From the NCBI GenBank assembly GCA_900312665.1, contig ONZQ02000009.1:914420-978419 (forward strand): a DNA stretch of 64,000 nucleotides, in the 5' to 3' direction. Within the stretch, counting starts at the first letter, position 1. Each line of letters begins with the position of its first letter. A program made the translations under genes and the position numbers. This DNA is from Cephalotrichum gorgonifer. Lineage: Eukaryota; Ascomycota; Sordariomycetes; Microascales; Microascaceae. The notes below the pieces were generated by a model. It was not told where the DNA came from. It made no database searches and worked only from the letters and a program-made list of their open reading frames with translations. Shown piece by piece: positions 1-12,004 of this stretch.

Positions 1-2132
1 AGGCCCGACCAAGATCGGCTTCGCCCGTACCTTACCAACCGAGCAGAGAATTCGCCCAGGTGTCGACTTCATATTTCAACGCCGAGACCAACAGCGACAA
101 CGCCGGCGACTGGGTTGAAGGGGAGAGGATACCCCATACACCAGTAACAGTATTCCCGAAAAGAAGACAGGACCGACCAAGGGACAACATGGTTCCACGG
201 GCGAACTCGGATGCGGAGGACTATGCCTCAAGCAAAACATATGCACGGGACCTATCTCGGGATGTGTCGCATCGCCACGGAACTGGGCGCACCTCGACCT
301 CGTTGAGCACGAGCCCGGGGCCAGATGCCGCAAACAGAAAGAACGACGGGCAGCCGCCGCAAACTCAGGGCAACTACCCCGACACGTCAGCGGAGCCAGC
401 TTCTTCTCAACACAACCCACGGAAAAGTCCATCACCAAAAAAGCTAAGGACAAGATCCAGCAGAGACTCCGATAACCAAAAGCTATCCGTCGGATTTGTT
501 GGGGTGCGACGCGTCCCGTCTACTGAGTCTACGCAGGCTAAGAGATCCAGCATGCACTCTGACGGCGACCCGACCGAGCGCATCGAGCGCGAGATGCTGC
601 TATTCGCGCCCGCCGACAACCAATCCGACAAGGGGTCGATACGCGTCCCTTCTCCCACCACTTCCGAGGAAGAAGAGATGGATGAGGATGAAAAGAAGAC
701 GGCCAATGACGACGCAAAGGCGAAGGGCGAGGAAGAGGATGTCGAGGAGACGCCACGACCGAAAAAGCCGCAGAATATCCTATCAATGCCCACTCCGCGG
801 GTCACGGGCGCATACGTCGAGACTCCGGCAACCGTCAAGGTGGAGCCCCCTGCCGAGAAACCGGCAAAGGCACCCGTCGACTCGGGCGTTCTGTTCGATA
901 AGACTAAGGTCACCCACCGCAGGCGGAGCCTTTCCACCTCCGGAGAGTCGGACCCGGAAGTCTCCAGGGACAGGCCGCGGGCAGAGCGACCGCACCGACG
1001 AGCCCAGTCGCTACCGAAGCATCGCCATCCACTCATCAATACCGCCAAGCCGCCCACCGTCCGGGACGATATCATGGAGTTGCACCGAACTCACAACATC
1101 GAGGATACTACGCTCGATGATTTCGGCGAGCTCCTCGCATCGGCCGAGGCGCCCGAGTCCGCCGAGATCAGCGAAATGCTCGAGGACTTGACGGATCAAA
1201 TCCTCGAGGAGGTCGTAAAGAAGCAGAAGACATCTACGGCGAATGCAGGGGACCGGGACCGGGAGAGCGAGCTGGAGGCGATTACGAGGATGACGAAATC
1301 GCTACAGACGGGGCTACTCGGCATTCGCAGCGCAAAGCTGGGCATCGAGAGACTCGAGGACCAGGTCGCGCATGCTAATCCGGACCTACTCAAAAATGTC
1401 AAGAAGAGGGTGGAGGAAGAAGTGAAGAAAGAGGTGAAGCAAGAGGAGGTGGGACAGGTGACGCTCGTGAAGCAGGAAGTAGGGGAGAAGAAGAAGAAGA
1501 AGCCTGTAGAGAAGGTCGCCGACGTGAAGCAAGACCGCGTCACCCGCACGACGTCAGCCAAGTCACCCGCGCCCGATGCGTCGGGTGCTTACCTCCTACT
1601 TCCAGTGCCGCGGCTCTTCCGCCGATCACCCTTCCGCCTCACCTTCCTCGGTGTATTCGTGTTCACCCTCGCGCTCTGGTATGCGGCCGAGTCGGCTGTG
1701 TGCGTCAAATACTGCCGCCCGACGACCTGCTCCTCGCCCCCCTGCGTCTGGTCCATCAACGACCCGACGTTCGGCTATGCCATCCCCCGCAAGCTAGACG
1801 ACTGGACGACCGGCGGGCAGGGCCGCACGCTCGCGGCGCGGCTGTCGGAGGACCTCTCGGACATGACGGCCGATGCCTGGGAGTTCGCCAGGGGGACGGA
1901 TATCCGGGACGTTGACCCCGACAAGCTCGGTTTCGAGGAAAGGAGGCAGTACCGGCGGCGGCTGAGGAAGAAGGGGCTCGCAAGAGAGTGGGTGGAGCCG
2001 GAGGAGCACAGGGCAAAGTGGGATGCGTGGAGGGCGGAGAGGATGGCGAGGGAGAGGGCCAGTGCGGCGATGGAGATGGGGTATGATCTGTTTGGAGAGA
2101 GTGAGAGTATGAACGACGATGCGAGGGTGTGA
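1..2132 (+). CDS. Membrane protein of unknown function, 5' end cut by window edge
   Basis: The reading frame is already open at base 3 and runs to TGA at 2130-2132, so the start lies before the window. The first possible start codon in the window is only a GTG at base 60, preceded by an acceptor-like CAG, so an exon boundary near base 60 is possible. The visible protein is about 690 residues counted from there. The first 500 or so residues are polar, low-complexity and highly charged (Ser/Pro/Lys/Glu-rich, with Glu/Lys runs around residues 440-490). One hydrophobic segment follows at about residues 522-545 (LTFLGVFVFTLALWYAA). A Cys-rich patch (VKYCRPTTCSSPPC) and a basic, probably helical tail of about 120 residues complete it. 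This looks like a tail-proximal single-pass membrane protein with a long disordered domain. I do not recognise the family and assign no function. Confidence 0.75.
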   Translation, partial: ARPRSASPVPYQPSREFAQVSTSYFNAETNSDNAGDWVEGERIPHTPVTVFPKRRQDRPRDNMVPRANSDAEDYASSKTYARDLSRDVSHRHGTGRTSTSLSTSPGPDAANRKNDGQPPQTQGNYPDTSAEPASSQHNPRKSPSPKKLRTRSSRDSDNQKLSVGFVGVRRVPSTESTQAKRSSMHSDGDPTERIEREMLLFAPADNQSDKGSIRVPSPTTSEEEEMDEDEKKTANDDAKAKGEEEDVEETPRPKKPQNILSMPTPRVTGAYVETPATVKVEPPAEKPAKAPVDSGVLFDKTKVTHRRRSLSTSGESDPEVSRDRPRAERPHRRAQSLPKHRHPLINTAKPPTVRDDIMELHRTHNIEDTTLDDFGELLASAEAPESAEISEMLEDLTDQILEEVVKKQKTSTANAGDRDRESELEAITRMTKSLQTGLLGIRSAKLGIERLEDQVAHANPDLLKNVKKRVEEEVKKEVKQEEVGQVTLVKQEVGEKKKKKPVEKVADVKQDRVTRTTSAKSPAPDASGAYLLLPVPRLFRRSPFRLTFLGVFVFTLALWYAAESAVCVKYCRPTTCSSPPCVWSINDPTFGYAIPRKLDDWTTGGQGRTLAARLSEDLSDMTADAWEFARGTDIRDVDPDKLGFEERRQYRRRLRKKGLAREWVEPEEHRAKWDAWRAERMARERASAAMEMGYDLFGESESMNDDARV

Positions 2133-3294
2133 GAGAGAGGGGAGACGGAGGAAGGGGAAGTGGGTGGAAGTGGAAGTGGAAGTGGAGAGTGGTTTCTCTT
2201 CGTTTTATGATTTCTTCGGTCTGCTTCAAAATTGGAACGTCGTCGTATGTACGGACTGGACGACCAAGAGCGCGGCGTTGAAAAGGGGATGGCTCCTTTT
2301 TTCTTTTTGTTTTATACTCCTCCTCTTTGTTACAACATGGTTGGGAGTTGGGGCCGGAAGGATGGTATGGATTCCGTTTTGGTGTTTCCCTCATATCGCA
2401 TCACGCACATCACTACATGCATGTAGTGTAATGTCTGCAAACGGATTAATAGGACGATTTGCACCAAACTTCTCCGAGCAAGGGGCATTTACGAGTAGCC
2501 ATAGTATGCCCTTTCAGCTACTTGTATTCGCCCGAGTGTCTTATCAAGTCTTTCCATGAATATCCCCAACTACTATCCCTTCCACGAGAGAGTATCCACA
2601 ACTGCTATCCATTCATTTTATCTCGGACTTGTACCTTCTTGTTTTGTCCGCAGGCGATGACAAGCCAAGAACCCACTGTGGACTCGGGGGTACGTAAGTG
2701 CGTCGATTGCGGTTAGATCACCGGGCTGAGTTTCGTGCGAGGGGTGGGGTGGAAAGAATGACTAATCTGACGCCAAGCCACGATGCCATGATGGCGTTGG
2801 CTGTGTCTCCTGGATACGGGGCAATTCCCCATATGCTAGTAAACGGCGGTCCCTCCTGAATCTCGAAACTCCCATCGGGCCCTTTCTCGCTACTCACCAT
2901 GGGCAGATAGCGTCAGTCCCGAATCCAAAGCAAACCACGGCCTTGTCGACATATCCGACGCATACCGAAACTAAAACTAAATACAGTCTCACCCCCATGT
3001 CTGCTTCGCGAACAGCAGCACGCTCCCCGAGCATTCTTCAGTATCATTTCTAGCTGAGAGAGTTTCCGATCTCGCCCTTCAATATCCCTGTTTCTTGCCT
3101 TTCCCGACGCTCCTTTCGGATCTTAGTTTTATAGTCGCTCGCTTGACGGTCCTGGTTTTCACACGACATACCTATCCTGCCATTCCGCCATCTCCTTCCA
3201 TCCTTCCGATACCCCGAGATAGTAATTTCCCATGCGCGGACGAACTCGATAACCCGCCGACACACACCGCACCCGAGAACTTATAAATCCCGCC
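2133..3294. other. Intergenic: 3' flank of the first gene and promoter of the M28B-like gene
   Basis: No coding region seen. A short GGAAGTGGAAGT purine repeat lies at about 2160-2190, just after the stop codon. The last 250 bases before 3295 are pyrimidine-rich, as expected for a fungal core promoter and leader. Confidence 0.5.
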
Positions 3295-6088
3295 ATGGCC
3301 GTAGACCCAGGCGAGGGGGGGTACGACTCCGCCCCGCCTATCCCAACCTACGACGAGGCCGTAGCGGGAGGCACCGCCTGGGACGCGTCGTCCAGCCGCG
3401 CGGCCGAGTCCCAATCCCTCCTCCCCTCCCAGAACAGGCCGGGCCCCTCACGGCGGCCACCCGCAGGGTATCGGCCTCCGACGGTCGAGACGGAAGACGA
3501 CGGTAGCGATTGGACCAGCGAGGAGGATGACGACGAGACGGCGCAGGTGCGCCGCGAGATAGAGGAGCTAGAGATCGAGGAGGCCGAACAGCGATCGAGG
3601 TCTATATGGGGGAAGAGGATACCCTTCTCGCTGTCGCTGCCGAGGTGGAGGTGGTCCCTGCCGTTTAATATACCCCGCCCCAACATCCGGTTACCCCGGC
3701 CCAGCATCCGGCTCCCCTCAAGAGCCGGCGACGACACCGCCGGAGGTGGTGCGGGAGGAGAGGCGCCGGCGGAAAGCGCGGAGGAGGCCGCCGAGACTGA
3801 GACGGGGACCAGGTGGAAGTGGCCCCAGGTCTCCGGCTCGGGTGTCGTACTAGCCTTTGCGCGGATCCTCGTGCTCATGCTGCTCCTGGGCTTCCTGTAC
3901 CTCATCTTCGTGAGCGACTTCCTGAACGGCATGTCGCGGCGCCTCGGCCCCGGCTCCAGGCCTGGTCTCGAGGAGCTGCGCATCTTCCTGCACAACAGCG
4001 TCAACGAGGACCACCTGCGCAAATCAGTGGACCACTTCACGCACTACGCCCACCTCGCGGGGACCGAGGGCGACTACGCGCTTGCCGAGGATGTGAGGGA
4101 GATGTTCATCAGGGCTGGACTGGAGGACGTGAGGATGGACCAGTTCCAGGCCTACCTCAACTACCCCAAGGCCGACGGCCGCTCTGTGGAGATCTTGGCG
4201 AGTGACGGCTCGACCATCTGGAAGGCGAAGCTGGAGGAGGAGGACGTCGGCGGGGAGACAGCCGGGACGCAGACGCTTGCGTTCCACGGGCACTCCAAGT
4301 CCGGGGATGTTAAGGGCCCTCTTATATACGCGAACTACGGGTCGAGGTCTGACTACCAGACGCTAAAGGACAGCGGTATCGATACGAAGGGCGCGATAGC
4401 CCTCGTCCGGTACTATGGTACGCAGGAAGACCTCTCGCTTAAGGTGAAGGGCGCCGAGCTCGCCGGGTTCGCAGGCTGCATCGTCTATACCGACCCGGCC
4501 GATAACGGGTTCAAGAAAGGCGACGTGGCCCCGGGAGGGCGGTACATGCCCGCTGACGGGGTGCAGCGCGGGTCCGTCAGCCTCTCGCGGTGGGTCATCG
4601 GCGACGTCCTCTCCCCGGGCTGGGCCAGCACCGAGAACACGCGCCGCATCATGATGGAGGATTCCGCCGCATTGCCGAGGATCCCGAGTCTCCCGCTCTC
4701 TTCGCGCGATGCCGTGAACCTCCTCACGCGCCTCAAGGGCTCTGGGACTGGGGTCCCGCGCGACTGGGTCGGCGGCGTGCCCGGCGTCAAGGAGTGGTGG
4801 ACGGGCGACGCGTCGTCACCCATCGTGCGGCTGCGGAACCAGCAGGACGAGGTTCAGACGCAGCCGATTTTCAACGTGTACGCGAAAATCGAGGGCATTG
4901 AGCAGGGCGAGCGGTCGATCATCATCGGGAACCACCGCGACTCCTTCTCGCTGGGGGCCACGGATCCTCACAGCGGGACGGCGGTGATGATCGAGCTCGC
5001 GCGCGTGATGGGCGACCTGAGGGCGCGGGGGTGGATACCGCTCCGCACGATCGAGTTCATGTCGTTCGACGCGAAGGAGTACAACATGATCGGGTCGACG
5101 GAGTACGTCGAGGCGAACGAGAAGGAGCTCCGGGAGAACGCGTACGCGTACGTCAACATCGACCGGGCCGTCGTGGGCTCGGACTTCCGGGCGTCCGGGT
5201 CGCCCGTCTTCAACAACCTGCTGCTGCGCGTGCTGGACCGCATGTGGGATCCGGGCTTCAACACGACGCTCCGCGACCTGTGGAACAAGGGCCACAAGAC
5301 GATGGGCGCGCTCGGGAGCGACGGGGACTGCGTGCCGTTCCAGACGATAGTGGGCACGAGCTCCATCGACCTCGGGTTTGTGGGCGAGCGGTACCCCGAG
5401 GGGTCGACGTACAACACGTTCGACTTCGTGGAGAGGAACATAGACCCTGGGTTCGTGTACCACCGGATGATGACGGAGGTCGTGGGCCTTATGGTCCTCG
5501 AGCTATCGGACAGGTACATCCTCCCCTTCGACATCGGCCACTACGCGTCGAGGCTGGAGGCGTACGTCAAGAGCCTGGAGAAGTGGGCGGCGGGGAGGGC
5601 CAAGAGGGACGGGTCGGCGAAGGCGCTGGACGTGGGTCCGCTGACGGGCGCAGCAAAGGAGCTGAAGAAGATGGCGAGGGACTTTGGCGCGTGGGAGATG
5701 GAGTGGGACGGGAAGGTCATGGGGAGCGGCGGGTGGGAGACGTCGGCGATGAATACCCTGCGGAAGTCGTATAACGACCGGATGGCGGCTTTCGAGACGA
5801 AGCTGCTGGATGCTGAGGGGGTAAGTTTTCGAGTGTTTTCCCCTGGCAATGCTTCTCTTCTCGTTGTTCTTCTGGAAACAGGTACTAACCGCGCGCGAAT
5901 AGATACCCGGCCGCACCCAGTTCAAGCACGTCGTCTACGGGCCCTCGAGGTGGGAGGATACCTCCACGTCGCAGTTCCCCGCCATAAGAGCCCTCGTCGA
6001 GGACGGGGAGTGGGAGGAGGTGGATAAGCTCGTGCGGAAGACAGCGGGAATAATCGCGGACGCTACGAAGCTGCTGATACCCGAATGA
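3295..6088 (+). CDS. Transferrin-receptor/PSMA-like (M28B) membrane protein, predicted inactive peptidase (Tre1/Tre2-like)
   Basis: Two exons, 3295-5820 and 5903-6088; the 82-bp intron starts GTAAGT and has a TACTAAC branch site. The product is 903 residues. Order: acidic cytosolic N-terminus with a PY-like PPIPTY at residues 14-19; one membrane segment at about 184-206; a PA-like region at about 330-450; an M28 peptidase fold at about 530-720; a C-terminal TfR-dimerisation-like helical domain. The first zinc-ligand motifs are kept (GNHRDSF near 545 and TDPHSG near 556, plus Asp623). The position of the catalytic Glu of PSMA is Lys594 (DAKEYN), and the last zinc His is replaced (YPEGSTY, about Gly703). 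I therefore infer a non-catalytic homologue. Yeast Tre1/Tre2 of this family help Bsd2/Rsp5 sort metal transporters to the vacuole; that role here is inference. Confidence 0.9.
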
Positions 6089-7100
6089 TTCATTTTTCCC
6101 TTCTCGTTTTTTTTCCTTCTTGTTATCTTACCTTTTTTTATTTATTTTATGTTCCCTTTTCCTTTTTTTCCTCTTTCATTTTCTTCCTTTTTCTTGTGTA
6201 TGAAAGGGCGGCTGGGGGTTCGTGGGGAGGATGCTAGCCTGTAAGCTTTTAGGGAGGGAATCTAGAAGGTGCGTTACCTTCTTGAACGTGGTTATATACC
6301 AGGAAAGAGGAGATAAGGCGAGGGAAGGGGGAAAGGGGGGTGTGGGTGGGTATCAACAATAAGCATTGCCCGCTCGAGGGCTCACCATACTCTATACCTT
6401 GTATAGCGGTTCTTCGGGGGGGGGGGGGGGGTAGGGGGGGCTACTGGGCAAATCTGTCTAAAGGAAAGAACAGACGTTTGTTTCACTGGCCATGAAGGGG
6501 GGCGTATCATATCATAGCGCACCGCACACTTACACAAGGAGTCTAAGGGGGGGCGCCTATCGCTCGCCTCCCCTTTATATATAGCTCTTATATCCAAACC
6601 CTGGGCGAGAGTGACGCCTGGGGAGGGAAAGGTGGTGTACATATACAAAGGGATCTTTTCTTTTTTATTTCCAATCATCTTTTTTCCTCTTGTACATATA
6701 TGAACATGAATTAATTCTCACGAAACCCCCTTGCCGACGACTTTTGCTTTTGAAACTTCCCGCGAAAAAAAAGAGGGGACGACGAGGAGTGTGTACGGAT
6801 ACAAGACGGTGGTGATAGGGGAGCAAGAAGGGGAAACTGAAATAGAGAGAGAAAGAAGAGATGGCGGAACGCTATTTTGTTTTTCAACGAGAGAAAGGCC
6901 AAAAGTGGACAAAAAAGATATATACAAGCCGCTCTCGAAAACATTAACCACTTCTCAACGACTATGTTCTTCTTTCCCCTTCTCTCACTCTCACTAAGGC
7001 ACCACCCCCATCGCCACACCACCCTCACTCTACATACACCTCATCCATTCTCCCACCCGCCCGAGAAATAAAAACGCTAACCGGGTTCCTGGACACGCGC
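6089..7100. other. Intergenic between convergent genes
   Basis: The 3' flanks of the M28B-like gene (plus) and VPS35 (minus) meet here. The region is T-rich just after 6088 and holds a run of 16 G at about 6416-6431. No gene seen. Confidence 0.5.
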
Positions 7101-10100
7101 CTAGCTAGGATACAAGATCACCCCCTCGAACTGCCGACTCCGGATGTTCTCCAGCGTCTGGTGGAAGTGCTTCCGGCTCTGCTCCACGAGCCCCGACTCG
7201 CCCTGGCTCCCTGCCAGGTTGGAGTGGATGAGCTCGATGAGCCCGTTGACGTATTTCGTCGTCACCTAGAACGAACTCCGTCAGGAACATGCAGTGTAAA
7301 GGGGGACAGAGCCGGCTAGGACATCCGGCTCTGAGGAAATGCAATGGGGGTAAAAACTCACAGCCTCGTTCCCCTGGTCAAAGTAGTACACATATCTATC
7401 CAGGATCTCGACGAACAGCTCGATGGACGTGGCCGTCTCCATGCACGAATCCGCCACGCGGAGAGCTCTCTGTAGACACTCCAGTACCCTCTTCCCATCA
7501 CGGTACAGCTAGAAGAAGACAACAACGTTAGTCACTCTGTTCAAGAACATCCAATGTACGCCCGCCGAGAAAGCAACAGCCACCTTCAACAGTGACAACA
7601 AAGGGCAAAAACATACCTCTGCATCCTCCGTGCCTTCCGATGACGCCGCCCACCAGAGGTGGCTGGCGAGGTAGACGGCCCTGCACTGGTCCGGCTTCCG
7701 CAGCAGCTTGCTCCCGTGCTGCGCGCACTTGGTGATGAGCGTGTCGTAGTTCTCCCTCCCGAAGCCCCTCGTCTGGTGCAGCGAGCTCGCGATCACGCAC
7801 ACGGCCTGGAACTGCGCCTTGGAGTCCGACACGGCCTCCTCGTACACCGTGAAGGCCTGCGCGTAGAACTCGTACGACACCTCCTCGAAGCCCGTCGCGT
7901 CGGCCGTCTGCCCCGCCGCGCAGAAGAGGCGGAGGGCGAGCTCGGCCGCCCCCGCGCCGTTGACTCGCGTGTACAGCGTGCTGATGGCCGAGTGCATGAA
8001 CTTGTAGAGCGCGTTGCTCTGCGTCTCCCAGTTGTCGACGTAGTGCTCCTTCTTCTTGAACCTGTACGCGAGCTTCATGCAGGCCGTGATGAGGGGCGGC
8101 GTCGTCGTACGGATCCGGTCGTTGCCCTCCGAGTAGGCCTTGCGGGTCAGCTGGAGGAGGCGGAACTGCGTGTCGTTGTCCTCGCTGTTGAGGAGGTGGA
8201 CGATCCGGGCGAGCCACCCCTGCTCCTCGATCGTCTCATCCGTCTCGTTGCGTCTCTGGCCGGCCGTGGTGTACCCGCCGGCGCCCTGCGACCCCTCTTT
8301 GATAATCACCTTCAGCACCTCCAAGACGCTCTCGAGCTCCACCGTTGTGGTGATGGGTGTCCTGTTCTTCAGCAGATTCCGCGCCACCTCGCCGGCCATG
8401 GCCCTCCTCGTGGGATACCCCTGGGCCTGGCAGAGGGGGACAAACGTGGGGAGGGAGAGGGCTGTGAATATCGACACATATCGGTTTAGCGGCGCACGGA
8501 GGAGAGCGAGAAGGCTATTCTGAGCCGGCGCCGAGTGAAGATCCGCCTGGTTGACGTGCTCCCTCGCCTTCGCGAGAGCATACTCTAGTACTTGGTCGAC
8601 GTAGTCCAAGCGGTCGGAGTAGATGTTGAGGGCGAGGTTCGTCAGGGAGACGAGGAGCGCAATGGTGTCTTGGATCGGAAGGTGCTGTGCCTCCACGAGG
8701 TGCTTCACCTGAGAGAAGAAGATTTCATACAGGTTGACGTTTTGGGGAATTCCAGACTGTGGCTCCTCCTCCTTCCCGCTCGCATCTGGGGTCGTTGTTT
8801 CAGCTGCCTCCGTCTGCTCGGCTTCCGAAGTCTCGGTAGCACCAGCATCCTTGTCTTCCTTCGGTGTGGCGGCGGCCGTATTGGCGCCATTCGTATCCGC
8901 CGCTTCGTCTTCCCGGCTCTGGCTCTCCGTTTCAGTGGCGCCGACTGGTACACCGGCTTCGGTGGGGGGCGCCGTGGGGGGCGGGCACGGATTCTCCTTC
9001 CTCAACCTGACCCTTTCGAGCAACGCAGCGAGCGCTTCCGTCTCCACTCTTGCCTTGTCGTCGGTGGATGCGCTCTGGCCTTCGCGCTCCGCATAGTCCG
9101 AGAGCCTGTCCATCAGCCCGATGACGATAGACTTGACATTGACGTGGGGGTTCAGGCGGGACACGGCGCCGAGGAACTGGTCCAGGGTATGGAGGTGGAA
9201 CTCGTCGGGGAACACCTGCGTGATGACCTCGAGAAGATACTCCTGGGCGAGGACGTCTCTGCACTGCACGACCTGCTCCAGCAGCGGAGACAGTATCGTC
9301 GACTTGTAGGTCTCCAAGTCGACCAGTTGGCTCAATCGCACGATGTTGCTCCCAACTAATAGCTGAAGCTCCTTGCGCTCGCGCATCCGTTGCTCGCGCT
9401 CCCTCGAGTGTCCCTGGTGTTGTAGCCTAACCCATAGCTTGTTCATCTCCACAAAGTTCGTGAGGATGAAGTTGATGGAGTCCTGCAGGTTGCCCTCGGG
9501 CCCGTCGCCGTCTCCGGTAGGCAGGAAGTCCCTAGCTTGCCCCGACAGGTAATACCGCAGGAAGAGGCCGCGAATGGGGTGTTGTACACCGCGGCTCATG
9601 TCCATCATATCCTTCATAAGCTCCTTGACGGGGGCGTCCTCGATGCCCATGTAAGCGGTGCCGACGGTGATCATGAGGTACATTCTCGGGACGATGTTGC
9701 CGGCGTACTGGACTAGTTCGTATAGATCCGCAAGGTGGTTGACCGGGTGGTTCTCGCGGAGGTGGACGGAGAGGTAGCGGAGCGCGTCAAAGACGGCCAT
9801 GTAGAGCTCGTAGTACTGCTTAGGGCCGAGGCTAGAGGTTCGGAGCTCGGAGACGAGGGTTGAGCTGCATTGCGCGTTAGACTACTGGGTTCAACGTGGG
9901 AAGGGATCGGACTTGTATAGGACACCTGGTGGTCCGGGGGAACCAAAGCGCCGAGAAACTAACAGCGCCGGATCCAGGTTACGTACCAACACTTCAAGGC
10001 ATCCATCAGCTTCCCCGGTGTGTCGAGACATTTCCTCATGAGAGACGTCTGTTGGCGCACCGCCACGAGGGCATCCTCCAGGAGACGCGCCTGGTCCTCA

Positions 10101-10120
10101 ATCGCTGCGGGCAGAGCCAT
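7101..10120 (-). CDS. VPS35: Retromer subunit Vps35
   Basis: Four exons on the minus strand: 10120-9987, 9864-7617, 7508-7362 and 7265-7101 (introns of 122, 108 and 96 bp, all GT-AG with phases that fit). The product is 897 residues, within the usual Vps35 range. It starts [18 protein letters not shown]. The retromer PRLYL motif appears as PRMYL at residues 104-108, the site that binds Vps26. HEAT-like helical repeats follow, and the C-terminal exons encode [16 protein letters not shown] and the end of the family alignment. A low-complexity Ala/Thr/Glu insert lies at about residues 340-415, as in many filamentous fungi. Vps35 is the scaffold of the cargo-recognition trimer on endosomes and returns receptors to the Golgi. 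The start is the first in-frame ATG, which also fits the family N-terminus. Confidence 0.96.
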
Positions 10121-12004
10121 CGTGTAGCTTGTGTGTCGGGGCTTGCGGGGTAGCTCAATTGGAGATGGAACGGAAGCTCCGCATTGACGTCGCGCGGGAG
10201 GGCGGGAGATCTAGCTTGAGGCGGAACAGGGTTCCTCTGGGTCCAGGGGAGGGAATAGCGGCGTCTCCAAATCGATGTGGGATAGATGGTCCAGCTTGGC
10301 CTAGATGCGACAGTCTACTGGCAAGGATAATTGGGCAGGTTGCTGTTCGCGATAACCTCGAAATACTGTCCCCCTTGATATCGTATCGTATCGGGTATGT
10401 CGTACCTTCGTAGTCAAGCCCACCACCCAAGTGAGTATTGCTTATGTAATACATCCTGGAGGGAGCTAGCTCGGTCGATGACGACGCTGCTCGGCACGTG
10501 ACAAAGGCCCTGCGCCGGGCTCCACAGTGACGGGAACGGAAGAAGCGCATTGCAGCAGGAACAAAGAGCTCTCAAGTACCCTCACTTGCGGGCATGAAGG
10601 CATCCCCATCCATCCTTCAGCATCAAGGGCCTTCATGATTCCTGTCACTTGCTAAAAATAGAATTTTCAGGGTACCGCAAGAAGACTCGCGGAAACCTGA
10701 CAGGAATACCCAGTGCGGGCAAGGATCATCTCTCCCATGGGCCGTTCCTCTAACTCCAAGGCGTGCCTCCAAAATGGGTCCCACACGAAGGCACATCTCA
10801 CATTCCCTTCATCAAACCCAAGCTCAAGCCTGCGTTCCCATTCCCAACCATCCTCCATTGCCGAACCTCCACTAGGCCAACACCCTCTACCGTTCATTCG
10901 TGCAAGAAGAATATTACCCGATTGGACGTCCCAAACTCGTGATAGCCGCCCTTGCTGGAGAAACGCCCCCTTGGCGTTTCAGCCGTTTGAAGTTCGGAAG
11001 AGAAGAGAAAGAGTATAAAACTTCCCGCCCGTGTTGGACGGATAGTCCCAGCGCGGAGAGCAAACGAGGGGCCGTGGGATGGTGTCAAGATTGCAGATCT
11101 ATTTAAGTTTAATGCTGTTTGTCTTTGTCGTCTTGCTTGTTAGTAGGGAGTTACCTACTCCGGAAATCCCGTTTCCCCTGCCTTGACCTCCAAAACAGGG
11201 AATTTTGTCAAATTTCCCGTCCTCCAAAATCAAGCCCACTTACACCAGCCTCAACAGGCGTGATGCCTGCGGATTGCCCTGTCATGTACCATCTCTTCAT
11301 ATTCATTCTCATACTCGTTCCCACTCAATCGTCGCTTGAGCTATTCTCCGGCATATTTAACGTTCGAGACCCCACTTCCGACTCGGAACTTGAATAGCGG
11401 GATCAGTCCGTCCCGGTGCGTGCGTCTTCGACGTGTGAAAACTTAAAACACGCCTCTCCAGGGGCCGCCAAGCGTATGATGCCCGTCGCGATCCAGATAC
11501 TCCACTCAGCCAACAGCCAAGCCGGGCAACGCCTTGCGGAACTTTCCCCCGGGCCTGTCTGTTCGGTAGATATTAGTCCCAATACCCTGAGCGGGCCGAG
11601 CCAGGACCCGAGCAGGTATTCAGCCCCCTGCTCCTGCCCTCGGCTCGAAGGCGCTTCCACTTCATTCCTGATCGCCGCCGGAGGTTTATCATATCCGTAT
11701 GTTTGGCGTGCACGGGGAATGTAGAGGTCCCTGAGGGCGACTGGGAGAATGGCACCTTTATATATTCCGATGTGGACACATCCCCCACACGATCAAGACC
11801 CAGGATCCTCCTCTTCCTCGTCTCTGTATTCTACACTCACTCCCATCGTGATGTGCCCTTCCATCGTCTATTAGCCCCCCGTCTAGCGCTTTTCCTTCAT
11901 TTTCATTCTTGGTGGCTGGCCACCTTTTGTTAAGCTTTATAATCCTTTTAATAATAAGAAAACCGCCTCTTCAAAGGGCCCCCAAGCTGGTACTTGTTGC
12001 AAAC
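10121..12004. other. Intergenic between divergent VPS35 and PEBP genes
   Basis: This is a shared upstream region of 1.9 kb. No coding region seen; the open frames are short and not gene-like in composition. A TATA-like element and a pyrimidine-rich leader lie before the gene at 12005. Confidence 0.5.
11757..11766 (+). promoter_or_regulatory. TATA-like element upstream of the PEBP gene
   Basis: TTTATATATT lies about 240 bp before the start codon at 12005. A CT-rich stretch between it and the ATG fits a fungal transcription start and leader. This rests on motif match only. Confidence 0.35.

Noticed and set aside
8592..9359. 255-residue plus-strand frame
   Set aside because: Antisense shadow of VPS35 exon 2.
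10139..10165. tRNA A-box-like GTAGCTCAATTGGAG
   Set aside because: No B box at the right distance and no cloverleaf; it lies in the VPS35 upstream region.
11909..12004. Upstream extension of the PEBP gene from ATG 11909
   Set aside because: It would place a second hydrophobic stretch before the true signal peptide and runs through a pyrimidine-rich leader; ATG 12005 has the better context.
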